From Pisaster brevispinus (Eukaryota; Echinodermata; Asteroidea; Forcipulatida; Asteriidae), in assembly GCA_023634235.1 (NCBI GenBank), contig JAMKCF010000012.1, forward strand, positions 18,237,884 to 18,301,883: DNA of 64,000 nucleotides, written 5' to 3'. The position numbers and the translations under genes were made by a program. The notes below the pieces were generated by a model that was not told the origin of the DNA, did no database searches, and was given only the letters and a program-made list of their open reading frames with translations. Positions 24,718-39,300 of the stretch are shown in pieces (positions within the stretch are counted from its first letter, which is position 1; each line of letters starts with the position of its first letter).

Positions 24718-27700
24718 GTAAGTTTTATATACCATAAACAGTTTAACCTTATTTGTTCATATACTCAAGCTATAGCATTCAGAAACATTATTTTGAAAAA
24801 GAATCAGTAGAATATCTTTTGCACGTTATTCAAAACACCCCACATCATTAATAATGAAATCTTCAATTCAATGGTGTTAAGAGATAATAGTGAACACATC
24901 AGTCATTAGTAAGAAAGAAATATTTCGGCTGCTGTCGTGGGTTAACGTTCCATATCATGATTTGAGCTAAATCCCCTAGTGCTTTTTATTGGATTCTCAA
25001 TATAAAATAATCTATATTGCATAATAGATGCTGCCCACTCGAAATCGTTAATGCATTTCACTGGAATCCATTGGTTTTAACATTAATTTTTGACGAAGTT
25101 TGGTTTACGATTTCAAATGTGGCTGTACTGAATCATAATATTCACCACAAGTTCCTGAAGATTACATTAATTCTAACACACTAGCTAAACAAATAAAACA
25201 CGCAAACGTTGCACTAAAAACATGGGTAGGATTTGAAAAACATGTTCATTGGAGGAAGCATCGACTAATGATTGACATGCTGAATGTAATTTGAATGTGT
25301 CAGCCGAAACTTCCCTATAAATAGCTGTTTAGGTAAATTATATCTCAAAGGAGTTGGTAAAAATAGCAGTTTCCTGAAGACATCACAAACACTGCATTTG
25401 CAAATAAATTGCGTCTTAAACTTTCCTGATTATTTGGTTTATTGTGGCTGTTACAACCAGCAATGCTTAATAAAAATGAGCTCCATGAATATCTCTCCAA
25501 ATTGATTTGGTTTTGTAATAATTACCAACTTGACAGTGAATTCACGATGCTTATCGGGGCATGTCAGCGATGCCTAATGACTCCTAATTCGCTAGTTTAA
25601 AATTGATTTTTGTGTATGTGTGGAAGTGGTCAAGGTGAACATCAATTTTGAATGACAGCAAAATCAACAGAAGCCTTCTTTCTCAAGGCATTTTCTTAAT
25701 ACAAACCGCTTTCATAGTTACTCTTTTAAACGATGAGCGTAAAACACTTCATTTTGTCACTACTAAAAGGCTCTCAAAGCTCTCTTGATAACTGGGAGAG
25801 AATTTTTTAGGGACATTTGTTCACAAACTAACAAGACACCCTTTTTGATTAATTTTGAACTGGTTGAGGTTGTTTGTGGCCGTTATTTTGCACCTGACAC
25901 GTCAAACACCACAGTGTTTGACACCAATGGCGTATGTTAGTTTACGATATACAACATAAACACCGGTAGTAGGATACCTGGAGGTCATGCAACCAGCTAA
26001 TTTAACTCCACACCCTTACCGTAGACCAGTCGATCTCCTCAAAAGGATATAGTTATTTTATAATAACGCTACAAGGGCGGCGTCGTTATCAAAGAACTAG
26101 CCGCCAGCAACACGGCACCAATTTTAATTTTTTACTTTGTTCGCTGAACGTGTGATCCCAAAACTTAATGAGATGATATTGTGAAATAACAGAGATTATT
26201 GATCTACTTTTGTTGAAGTGTCAGTTTGTTAATATTCTTGTTATCGATCGACCCCGAACAGGAGACCGCCGTTATTTTGGTCTGGTTTCTTAAGAAGTTA
26301 ATATGTAGAATAAGGAAATTATTACAAAAGGCTACCTCTTAAAATAATGTAATTTAATTGCTTTACGAAATTACCAATCATAAATTGAAACACATGAAAC
26401 ACACCAACCAGTACCGACAATATCTAACTCATTCATTCTCCCTATTAAAAACCCCATAAAAACAAACAAATAAACAAACAAACAATTAGAAAATAAGTAA
26501 AGAGGTGGGCGTATGATATATAATAAATATATACACTAAAAATTATTTACAAATAAATTACATTTTCCTGCTTGGTTTAGCAATTGGAAACACCCAATGA
26601 CCGCAATGGTACTCGATGAACTATTCCGTGCGGTTATCTGAAATACCTTAAACAAATTTCAGTTCTCTGATGGATAAGAATGACAACAAAAAGCAATACT
26701 TTCTCGAGGGAACATTCTTGGAGCGCGAGAAAAACCTGAATAGTACGATCAGACAAAACTTCACATTGTGTCTCTGTGTGTTGGATTAGCAACACTTTGG
26801 CCAACAGCAGTTTAAAAAATATATGTTTCATCATATCAGATTGCTGCACTACCTAACTTTCCGATCTTGTTGATCTAAACATAGTCCGAAAGCAAGCATT
26901 ATAGATCTCAATGTACACTTAACAATGACCTTTTGGTGGATGGATATACAGAGGGTTATCAAGGGTGAGCTGCAAAAAGAGTGCAGTAATCAAAAAAGTA
27001 GACACTTAAAGTAGAATGTTGGAAACCAAGTGCGAATCAGATGGACTAGAAATCGTATGATTAAAGATAAGTACTTCGAAAATGGTGTCTATGGCGAGCA
27101 CCAAATATAAAATAACATATTTTGTTTTTTGGAATGGTTCGAACGGTATCAGAGATTACTCTTATAATTAATTAAATGCTCCAAACGTCCAGAGCAGCAT
27201 CGAATAGGGAACATAAATATTATGAAACAATTTGAGTGAATTACAAGGTAGCGCTTCGACACCTATTTAGTTCCACAGAGTGATACCGTACATGTTTTAA
27301 CCATATTGTTGCTTTCTACTTTATGCTACACTCTAAGAAAACAATACCCATTGTTGCGTAAAATTTTACTCTTTGTGGTGGTAAAAAGGGAACATGGTCG
27401 TTTGAAGGGTAAAACGCTACGCAACAGGGGTTGCGTCGTAATTTACTCAATTTCTGTGTAAAACGGTTTCCCAACATTGCGTCAAATTTCTTACCCAACT
27501 CTATTGTGTCAAACTGTACCCAACAAATGACTACCCATTATTTTGACCCCGCAACATTACTCAACACCGTTGTGTCCTATATTTACTCAGTAGTTGAGCA
27601 CCATAACCCCAAGTGTTGAGTAAAAAAAGAAAACGTGCATTTTGACAGCAAACACGGACACTACACTGTTAAAAGTACTGGGTAATTATTTACTGGGTAG

Positions 27701-30700
27701 ATTCCTTTTGGCATTTGTTGGTCCTTTGTTTACCCAGTTATATGGCACATTTTGCAGTTTGGTAAATAACACAAAGTACCCAGCATTGGATGTACTTGTG
27801 GTCATAGGCGTTGGGCAACTGATACCCAACAAATGCGCACAAATATTGTATTGTTTCAACTACCCTTTCTTTGGGTAGAAAATTTGACAATCCCCCATAA
27901 GTTGGAGGAATTTTATTATTTTGTATTTTATTTTACACAAGTGAGGTGTACAACAAAAATGGTCGTTTTACCCAAAATCGATCAAAAGTTACACAACATT
28001 TTTAGCCAGCAGTTTTACACAGCAACATTTTACACTTTTTTTTGAGAGTGTACGTTCAGAAGACGTATAGGGGAGTCGACAACGATTCGTTGTTACAACG
28101 TTATATTAATAACGTTACTTACACCAAAGTCTGACTTCATTACAACGTTGTAAGAACGTTAAATTGTTATCTGGGTCATCATGTCGGACCTAGTAGAACT
28201 TCTTGACAATATTGGGGTCTAGAGGAACTTATAGACACATTCATCGGTAAGAAATTTTGCCTGTACTAATAAAATAAGAACCTATGTAGGGATTGTAGGC
28301 CTAGATGTAGACCATAAAGCTCTATTATGGAAACCCGTCAAAGCGGTTTTGTAGTTACATTTCTGCTTAGCTCTGCTCAAACATTGCTCAAACACAGTCA
28401 TACGTTACAACAGTAGTACTCTAGTACAGTGTGTATAATATATCCATGTGACGATCACAGACAGGAGTTGTATAGCTGCGGCGTTACTGTGGTAATATTA
28501 TTAATGAATAACAGTTTGTTCACTGGTCAACATGCATTAGATTGAGCCATTTTCAAGATGAGACAGACGCTTGCCTTTAGAAATTTACTAGTGTAGCTAA
28601 GTTAGACTGTATGGGTGGTTTTATTAAATATTAAATAACTTGAGTATTGACAGGCATTGCCTGTCCACCTTGACTTTGGAGCTATAACTTATCAGTCACT
28701 ATATTATCACTATCAGTCACTATTCAGTATCACAAAGGCCTGTCTGGATTGACCTTATTTTATTGGGTCAGCAAAAGTAGAATTTAAACATAGCTGTTTG
28801 TTTTTCTTATTTTAAGAAAGCTTTTATTTTTACACACAGCATTAATTGTGCATTTTAGAAGCAATTAAAAATCACATTCAATGTCATCACAAAAGTTGGA
28901 TAGTAACACTCATTCTGTGTTTCTAGAAAAAGTGAGAAAAAGTGAGAGAGTGTTTCCCTCAAACTTGGTTAACTTCTTTTATCAGTTTTTCTCAGAAGTT
29001 GGCTAAAGTTACTTCAAATAGTTGTGTAAATTTTGTATTTTTTCCATAAGTTGGTAAAAATTGCCTTCAAATAGCTGAGTGAAGTTTTTTTTTAGCCTTA
29101 AGTTGGTTGATGGAGAAAATGTCTTCAATTACATGGGTAAGTGTAGTGTGGCGCATGGTAGGCAAAATACAGCCCCGGTTGACAAATATGCCTGCGTCCT
29201 CTTGGCCTGATTACTTCTTTACCAGTTGATTATTTTAGTGTCTAGACTCCGAAGTTTAATGTAATGCATAAATTGTATCAGAATAAAGAATTTCAAGCAG
29301 TCATGCGACAATTCATGGCTGTTAACTTTCATTACACATTTTTTTACTGTAACTGTAAAACTTTCAAATGTACAAATTTTTTACTGGTTAAATGTACACA
29401 ATAGTGTCTAGGCTACGAAGTTTAGTACTGCATAAATTGTATCAGAATAAAGAATTTCAAGCAGCCATGCGACAATTCATGACTGTTAACTTTTATATAC
29501 ACATTTTGTCAATGTAACTGTAAAACTTTCAAATGTACAATTTTTTTTACTGGTTAAATGTACACAATAGTGTCTAGGCTACGAAGTTTAGTAGTGCATA
29601 AATTGTATCAGAATAAAGAATTTCAAGCAGTCATGCGACAATTCATGGCTGTTAACTTTCATTACACATTTTTTTACTGTAACTGTGAAACTTTCAAATG
29701 TACAATTTTTTTACTGGTTAAATGTACACAATAGTGTCTAGGCTACGAAGTTTAGTACTGCAAAAATTGTATCAGAATAAAGAATTTCAAGCAGCCATGC
29801 GACAATTCATGACTGTTAACTTTCATTACACATTTTGTCAATGTAACTGTAAAACTTTCAAATGTACAATTTTTTTTACTGGTTAAATGTACACAATAGT
29901 GTCTAGGCTACGAAGTTTAGTAGTGCATACATTGTATCAGAATCAAGAATTTCAAGCAGTCATGCGACAATTCATGACTGTTAATTTTCATTACACATTT
30001 TGTCGAAGTAACTGTGAAACTTTCAAATGTACAAATTTATGAACTGGTTAAAACTTTGGTGTCTATCACTTTTTAGAGACATGGGTCGTTTTGTCCCCTA
30101 CTAACAACTTGCTCAAAACCACAATTTGCTCCTTAATGTTTCAAAGACACCTTCAAAAATTTCAATGACACTTTCAAAGTACTCTCGGGTACTACTATTA
30201 AATGTGTTTTGGCCCTAAAGTTTCCAACTGTTGAGTAAATGTATGGGTCGTAATGCCCAAGTGTTGGTGACATGCAATTTTCCAACATTTGGTCAAAATG
30301 TTCTGTCCAATGTTTGGGTAAATTTTTTCGCCAACTGTTGGCTATTTGTTATGATCCAGTAGATGGGCAATGTAAAGAACCCAACTGTTTTTTTTAATAC
30401 TTTTTGTTATGGTCCAACTGTTGTGTAAAATGTTTACTTAATAGTTGGGGATGGGGATTACCCAACGACCGTTGGGTAGAAATTGCCCAATAGATGTACA
30501 TGTTGACTATCGTACCAACGTTGGGCAAAAAGTTGGGAAGTTTTTGCCCATTTTTTTTTTACAGTGTATTGAAAAAACCAGCCATGGCATACGCAAACTT
30601 CATGTCAAACATTTTTATTATTTTTATTCACCAATATTCAATTAAAATCAGTCAGATCAAAATATTATTACAATCAGCTTCACTAAAAAAAATTATTATA

Positions 30701-33317
30701 TAAGAAATAAATGAATACAAAAATGTACAAATAAAACAGAACAGAACAAGCAACGTGCAAAGAACAGATTAACAAAAAAAGAAAAGTAGTTTTTTGGTGT
30801 TTTTTTGTGTGTAAGAACTTTGACTTTAGTAAAACTAAGAACATCATCAACATAAAACACTATAAAAAACATTTAAAATTTCAAATAATTTTCACTATTC
30901 CTAGCATCAATTTAAATTTTGGTTCGTGTTGAACTTCACATGTCAAACTACAAGGCTTGCAAAAAAAAAGAAATCACTTTGCATATTTCAAATGTGCATA
31001 TTTTCACTTTGAACTTTAACTGGCAAACTACTTACAAAGAGGAAAACACTTTACGTGTTTCAATAATTTTCCAGATTAACAAACTTTTCACAACTCTCTG
31101 GGTTGACCCCCTGTCCATTTTTGGGGATCAGATCTTTAATGCAGTCATCATCTAGAAGTTCCAATGCAGATGAGTCAATGTCATTTTCTAAAAGAAAAAC
31201 AAGTAATATTAAAACAGTTAAAAAAAATTTAAACAAATCAATAGGCCCTACAAACCAACAAAAATAAACAAAAATAAATAATATGCAAGAATAAATAAAA
31301 ATAAGCAAAAACGAATCAATATATTTAAAAAAATATTTTTAAAAAGTAAAAATTTAAATTAAAAATAAATAAAAATGAAAGAAAATAAAAGAAAATAAAT
31401 AAAAATTAAATAAATTAACAAAAAATCAACAAATAAAGAAACACCACAACAAACAAACAAATAATAAATAAATAAAAGTGGAATTTATAGGCCTACTAGT
31501 AAGCTATGGGTTGTACATTGCTTTTTTCTATGGTAGATAATTAAGTTCAAAAACTAAATAGGGTCGACAGTTTAGTTCCAACATGCCCAAGAGTCAATAT
31601 CCTGATGTTAAATATTGTCAAGTCAAGGAACCAGACCAGTTATACTAACGTTACTATAGTATGGTAACTGATTTGTAAATGTGTAGCTGTATACATGTAC
31701 AAATCAACACAACACTACATGTACATGCCATGGCCTGCAACGTTGTTTGGATATGTGATGAAAAGACAATAGGGATCTATTTTAGATTGAGTAGCATTTC
31801 CAATTTCAAAAGACAATCCTTCTTCAAATGCTCTGGACTATTATGAATGGACTAGGGCCTAATAAGTGACAAAGTGACGTCTGTCTGAGCCATGCAGGCG
31901 TACACGACGTGATCCGATGCATACCGCATACGTGCACCCACTATTTTTCACGAGGGCAATTATCAAAACAGACCGGACTTATATTCCAATATAGCATTCT
32001 ATTTTCAACTGAAACTATGCCCATGTTTTGCACAGGGACACCTGCTGTATTTCAGTACATCTTAAAATGACAATAATTACCTTCAAACCGGGGAATCAGA
32101 GATTCCAAGTCCCACTGCCTCAACTTGTTTACAACTCCTGCATCCGCCATGTTGTCTTGTCGTCAACGCCGCGCTCACACGTGCGCATCGTTTACCCAAT
32201 TACGTGCAACATTTTACCACAAAAAGAGCATGTCCGGCTTTGTTTAGTAAGTCGCAAGGTAAGCTTGACCCTGTGGCGAAGAAAATGTGTTTTTGTACAC
32301 ATAAGTTGCTTTCACTGGCGAATTTTTTTATGCAACTTAAAAAGGTACAAATTACCTTCTCGAGGGTACTAGCCAAATTACCACGTAGCCCAACATTGCG
32401 TAAGAAGGTACTCAACTTTCGTACCCAACACATTTACTCAGCAAGTTTTTACACTTCATTTTTAGAGTGTAATGTTCAGTACAGCACAAAATTGATTACA
32501 AAATTTTCCTGTGGGAATTTTTAGACAGTGTTTTTTTCTCAATCTAATTGAAACCAACAATTATTAAGTTGTCGCCAAGTTGTAAAAATAAGCGTACACT
32601 ATTGTTATTAACTGAACCATGCTCATATTGAAATCACCCTCAGGTGAACTTTGTCGGTATAATGTTTATGAGGTTGTTGAAGTCATACATCCTTGAAATG
32701 CCATTAACGATATTTGTTATGAGTGCTTCCGCACACTGGCACATTGTTTGTCATTCAAAAAATATTGTTAAACAGAAAAAACACACTACCCTTTAATAAC
32801 AAAAAAGTGTATGTCTACGAGTTAAGGTGTCAGTGATTGTTCACAAATGCATCTGTCATATCAGTGTGATCCTTAAATGTCAAAACAACAAATTTAACCA
32901 CTTTTGGGAAAATAGGAGTAATGTGGCTGTGTTTCACAAATAGAAGGTCTTACCCACATGGGAACTCTCTGGATCGGAAATTTAAACAAAAACAACAGAA
33001 GAGTCTCGACTTTGTGTTATCATTTCTCTCTAGTGTCACCTCCGTCAGTTTTCACAGCATTGTGTTTAGATTCATTTAGATCAATGTTGCATTTATATGA
33101 GTCTTGAGTTACACCTGGTCCATTTAGCCCGGATGTAACTCTTGTTACTCTTGTATCCACAGCAACCACTCCAATGGTGGAATCTATGATTACAAATCTA
33201 CAGTCATTTAACTTGCAAGGTGAATTTAGTTTGAGATGTAATTATGTATAAAAGTCAAGAACCTCAACTGCGTGCTTCTGCAAGGTCATTTCAGTATCTC
33301 TGGTATCTTTGTCTTCT

Positions 33318-33349
<32 letters not shown>

Positions 33350-36300
33350 TTAAAATCACTAGCAGCAAACTCATTGAACAGTGTTGCCTAAATTTGTTTT
33401 CTAGAAAAGGACAACATGTTGATTATTATTATTACTGGATTAATCCGAAATACAGAAATACCATCCACCATAATGTATGGGTAAAAAATGTACAACCACA
33501 TTGGCAGATGTTCGCTGTACCAAAATGATGAATTGTTTAAAAGAAGGCCTCTGGACGGTAGGTGACGATTGTTAAATTGAAAGCCATGTTGGTCCATGTC
33601 AAGGCTTTTCAATATAAATATATCGCAAATATTCCACAATGATCATACCCCCAAGACATGCTATTAGTTTAAAGAGATTGTGTTATAGGATTTAAAAAAA
33701 AAACAGAAAAGGAAGCTAAAGGGCGTCTAGTGGTTGCGTAGATTAAGACCTGGTCAAGAAAAACGTAAAAAGCAAACCGTTTTTAATTGGCCAGGAGTGC
33801 CCCCTAGGACAAAAAAAATGGCGCGCCTCTTAGTGCCCCCTTGAAAAAAAAATCACCTTAATTTCGTCGCTGCTACCTTCAGCTCCTAAAATAGGAGAGG
33901 ATTTTTTTCCGAGAGAGGGAGGGGAAGTCTTGAGAGATGGGACTTAACAGAATTTTGACGACGATGTACCAGCCGGAAAACTCTTTAACCTTGACATTCA
34001 ATTGCTCTCTCGCTTACTAGATACTTTCTGACTACGGATGTACATCGTGACGTTTCGGGCTCGCAGACCGTGACTAGGGATTGACCATTATTCACTTAAA
34101 CTGCCACTAATAAGCCTTTCAGATAAAACTACTTAAATGTACAAGTACCGGAAGACTAAACTTATTGGATGTGAAACTTTCAATCGTGGCACGCGTGATT
34201 TGGTTGTTTATGAAAGGGCAGAAGCATTGACAATGAGATTGGAAGACCCGTGCACTCTAGTCTTCTTGCACTGTGCCTATATTGGCTTAAAGTAAAGTTA
34301 CAAAACAGATTCACAAACTAGTGCATTTATTATAATAATAATACTAACAGTTCACATTTATAATGTGCCATGTCTGTCATAAATGACACTCCTGGTGCCG
34401 AATTATCAAATTAGGTGGGGCTTGTCAAGAATGATTTTAGGAAGCAAAGCAATAATACAACATCTTTAAAGGCATACGAAGTGAGGTGGCGCATTTTACT
34501 GTCAGACCATGCCAGAAACACCGGGGCAAACCCCTTCTCTTTACAATACCATGCCAGAAACACCGGGGCAATCCCCTTCTCTTTACAATACCATGCCAGA
34601 AACACCGGGGCAAACCCCTTCTCTTTACAATACCATGCCAGAAACACCGGGGCAAACCCCTTCTCTTTACAATACCATGCCAGAAACACCGGGGCAAACC
34701 CCTTCTCTTTACAATAAGCTTTCTGTGTTCTTTAAAAACCCGCAGGACCTACGACATTACATCCCATATATAAGGATGAAGCAATAATGGTCAAGTGTCA
34801 AAACCGAAACTTTTGATACAAATGATTAGTTGAAACTGATGCTCACGTTGTCTACAGCCAAACAATGGTGAGGCGTCCAGTTGCAGTTTGTTGGCCTTCA
34901 ATCCCAACAAGACAACAAGTTTGATTAAAAATAACACCACAATTGAGACATTTGAGACAGAAACATTCGTCATAATTGATTCTTGGTACTTTAGCTGCAC
35001 CAAGTATGATTTAGATGTTTAAAAATGTTCATATCTTAAGTTCTCCATTACAATTTTTAAAATCTCGATATGTGATCTGGTCAATGCAGTACACAACCCT
35101 CTGGTAAAAACACGTCTAGATAAATTACATGCACGTTTCTCTGGTACGGAACTTATCAATTAATTCGTCCTATATACGACAAACGCCATCACCAAGGCGA
35201 CCCGTTGTTGTAGCTGTATGTGTATACACTCATGGCCACAATGGTGGGAGAAACCAATACCGTATAGCAGCATTTTGAAAAGATGTGGTTTGTTTGCGTA
35301 AATATGTATAAATATTTCACACAGTCGCTGGATCCTGTATAGGTATAGTCAAGTCATCTGAATGGAACGATACCCCGAGGGTATCACGAACTATTGCGGT
35401 GTCTTTTTGGGGTATGAGATCACCCTGAGGTGATATTGCAAATATAAACAAGAGTGAATCAAGCATGTAGATCAACACCTCTACCTTAACAATGCCAAGA
35501 AATTTCATTTCCGAATTCTCTTTATAACATTACACGAACCATCCAACCGGTCACTAAATTTTCCATTTGGAAGTTGTAAAGATGATAAAGTTAAAAAATG
35601 TGATATTTACACGTGATCTGATTCTCAAAGGTCAGAGATGTGCATCGATAATTGATTAATTTGAAGCTACCATACTCCGTGTTTCTCATGTTCAGCTCAT
35701 ACTGTTATAAGGCAGGACATGCAGTTGACTTACATTTTTTCACAAGCATTTTGGATCGGTCAGTTTCAACAAAACCCTATTGATATCTTCATAAGAAGCG
35801 GGATATACAAATATATCAGTTTTTATTTCTGAAACAGTGCGGCTCTCTTTTCGCTTCATTTTTTTTTATATTTGGAAATAGGACACACTTATCGTTATTC
35901 GTTACTCAATTATTGTAATTATAATTCCCTTGTATAACACTGTCTGGTTCTGGTTAATGGGATGTTTTGCCGAAAGATATTTTGACTCCAACTGTAGTTC
36001 TTGCAGGATTTTTATGAAACCTGCCACAAATGTTTGTTTTCACCAAGTTCTGCTAAAGTAAAGAATTAATTCACAAGTTTGCAATTTTAGGACATTTTTG
36101 GTCGTTTGTTGTCAAAAATCGTATTTTACCATAATTTCTGTATTTACTTTGTCCAACTGCTATACAACTTTGCAAACCTGTTTATTTTGGCATAATCACA
36201 AACATGACATTATATGTTAATACTTTGGTCACCATTGGGACCGCTATAATCGTTGGTTTATCTGATGTGGGGGAAATTGTGTACGACAGTGTTTTCCACT

Positions 36301-39300
36301 TGAAATCAATATTACTACCCGCTTTTGGGTTCAGAGTGCAATGATGAGGCCAGGGCCCAACTTAACAGACCTGCTTAATAAGTAGGTAATTAACAATGTC
36401 ATGATTGGCAAAAATGAGCAGGATACCAGTCACGAAGTGTACTTGCAACATGGTATTTTGGATGGTAACCTTAGCCTGGTAAGTAACATTTTTCGTGCTT
36501 AGCTCCTTTTTGTTCTTAAGCAGTTCTATGAGGTTGGGCTATGGTTGATGATTCTAGAGTGTTTCTTGGCCTGAATACAAACAAAGAAAATTTGCGTGCT
36601 AAAAATACATGTGATAAAACATATTTTTTGATATACTTGAACCCCTATAAAACCGGCGGAAACAAAATATCCCAAACGGCCGCCATTTGAATTCACATAA
36701 TGCATTTCATACTATCACGTGACACATCTCTACCACTTTTGGTTGTTTGAAAAAAACAAAAAACAAACAAATATACTTTGTTTTGAAAAAGACAAACAAT
36801 CACTTTAAAAGTTGTAAAAACGAAACGGTTGTCATGGTAATAGCTGATAATTGTTTTTTTGCATTATGGTACTATAGATACATTTTGAGGAAAAAAATGA
36901 AAAGTTGGTTGTGATCGAATGCATTGTAAAAAGTTACATACAAAAAATATGGTAGTGGGCACATTCCCGGTTCTGATAGGTTAAACTCGTTGTTGTTTTA
37001 TCTTTGTTTTGTAAACAAAGATGGCCACCGTGCAGTAACACCCGTCAAATTACAACTTTTATTTGATGCTGTTGTCTAAGAGTTTGCTTGCGTCAGTAGT
37101 CCTTCAGAATGGAATGATGATTAAACTCTCAGGAAGTAATTATCATGAGTTTTATTTGAGCTCTATCATTAACGGACTGTTTCATTGTCCTGCTATTTAA
37201 TCCCTGATGAATTGACAGGTACAACAATATGACAACTTCATCACTGCATCCAATTACCACACCATAACAATTTACTGCCAGTCCTAACGGTATATTGTCC
37301 ACCAAGTTGACACTTTGTCATAGAGATATTATCATTATAAACTCTTGATGAGTTTCAGAGAAACAGCATGTCAGGTTTTCTACTGACGGCTACAGAACGT
37401 CATTCATACCGTTGACAAAACCTGACTAGATCGTCTCAGTGTCAGTACTTCCGCTGCGAAAAGATTAATTACAGTGTAAAGAGAATATAAAAAACACAAG
37501 AAGTAAAATAGAGGAAAGAGCTGAGTGCGTATCTTCAAGTTTCCACTCACATGAATTAATTTGATCATGTGATTAATGTCAATTGAAGGTGAAGGAATTA
37601 AACATTGTGTAGATAAATAGATATAAAGCCCATTTGATGAATAATTGCATGACCCGCAAGCTTTACAGATGTAATAGTCGTATTGTAAGTCGAAACTGAA
37701 ATTGAATTCAGGTGTAAAATCGAAACATTGTCTTTTCATTAAATGCATTATGGGTATTAGAGTTGACCAAGTCAAGCTGTTTAGAAAATATAACACTATC
37801 ATCTCATCGTACAGATCTATATCCCCCATCCAGTCTTCTAGAAGCAATTAGACTTAAATCTTAAGATGGTACCAGTACATGTATAGAGATAAGAAACCGT
37901 CTTGGTGATTCAAACCACCTAAAGGCTTTCTCGCAATAAATAAGTAATGACAAGACCCGGATCACTTAACGGCGTCGTCTTAACAGAGCGTTTTATCCCA
38001 TGTAAGAGTTACCTGTATTTCACACTCTTGACAAACGGATTTCAAGATCAGTCGTGATGCTCAAAGGCCAATGTGTAAAAAAAAATCTCCCGCGAGAAAT
38101 CACGAGAACGAAGTAGAGAGGAAGAGGGGCACTGCGGAGTACACAGCCGGAAATCAGTGGGGATATCCTGACAATGTAATTAAGCAGACAGTTTGCACAG
38201 ACATGAAAGGCAACGTCTTCCTTCTTCAAGATGACGTGATGGGTGATGGTGAAGAAGATGATTCCACAAGAAAGAATCTAGCTGGATATGTAGATGTGAG
38301 ACTGTATGACCATCCCTTGTGAACTGGTTGAATTGCAACTAAAAGAGACACCGAGAGGTTTGAATATAGCCACGTGTACCCGTTGCTGTAGATTCAGTCG
38401 ACTTGGGAGGTGACTAAACCTTCTCAAAAATGAGCATCAATAGAAGACATATAATAGTAGTGTGTAACCCTACAAATAATAGCAAACAACTCTGAAAACA
38501 GCTCTTGACCTACCTGACCCACATCTCAACTACCACTGAAGCTATAGGTTATAGATCTTTCAGTTAACAAATTAAAAGATGAAACCCTTGGCTGTATATT
38601 TTTGGGTGACTAAGCTTATCCCGCTGTTTACTTTCCCGATAGGAGACATATCATACAACGAGAACACGTCACAAGGGTGATATTCAGTATCCAAGATGAC
38701 TAAGCAATAATGACATCCTTACGCAGTCTCATGGCTATCAATATTATTAACAATAGATTCATCCTTCAAGGCTAACTGAAAGATACACCTCAGTATAAAC
38801 ATATGGTCAAAGAGGATGTAATCTTTTAAGTAGTTCTGGTTATTTGGCGCGAATAACAACTAGGGGAATCTTCTTTGCAGGAATTAAAAGTTCAGCTTAC
38901 TTTTTTTTTTACCCCTGATGTTATTATATTCTACTCGTGTTTACGATTTAAGATTATTGGTAAGACGTGAGAGCGTCCAGAGTCTAACGGGATCTTGACG
39001 AGGTTTGTTTCCGATGGAGGTTTAATCTTAACTAAGTGGGGCTTCGAAGAATGCGGATATGTCAGTGGCGATTCCCAACGGGGAATCTGTACAAGAACCC
39101 CAAACTGCGGGGAAAAAGATCCGGTGACGTATGTACACCTCAATATGAAACTTATAAGTAAATACCCCAAAAGATGTTTTCTTGTCGATCTGATTGCTCA
39201 ACTTGCATCACCTAGCTAGTGTCCCAAGTCGAACTTCTGAAAAGGGACAACAAATAGTGTCCCGCATAAGGGGAAACACTTTTGTGCGCTTTCTGTGCGG

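Larger units (their letters stand above)
27329..32469. mobile_element. Candidate outer transposon with CACTCTAA ends enclosing the SAM gene
   Basis: The left end CACTCTAAGAAAA follows TA (27327-27328); the right end, read inward on the minus strand, is CACTCTAAAAATG and is followed by TA (32470-32471). Both ends share TTGCGTAA and TACCCAACA words just inside. If real, it is a 5.1-kb element holding the inner 2.9-kb transposon and the minus-strand SAM-domain gene. The alternative is two independent short elements that happen to face correctly. Confidence 0.4.

Noticed and set aside
34411..34787. Five overlapping repetitive frames on both strands
   Set aside because: By-products of a 42-bp tandem repeat whose length is a multiple of three.
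37404..37847. 147-codon minus-strand frame
   Set aside because: Hydrophobic/AT-driven composition, no signature, no splice or promoter support.
38071..38322. 83-codon frame with an acidic centre (DDVMGDGEEDD)
   Set aside because: Looks mildly coding but has no splice support, partner exon or recognised domain.
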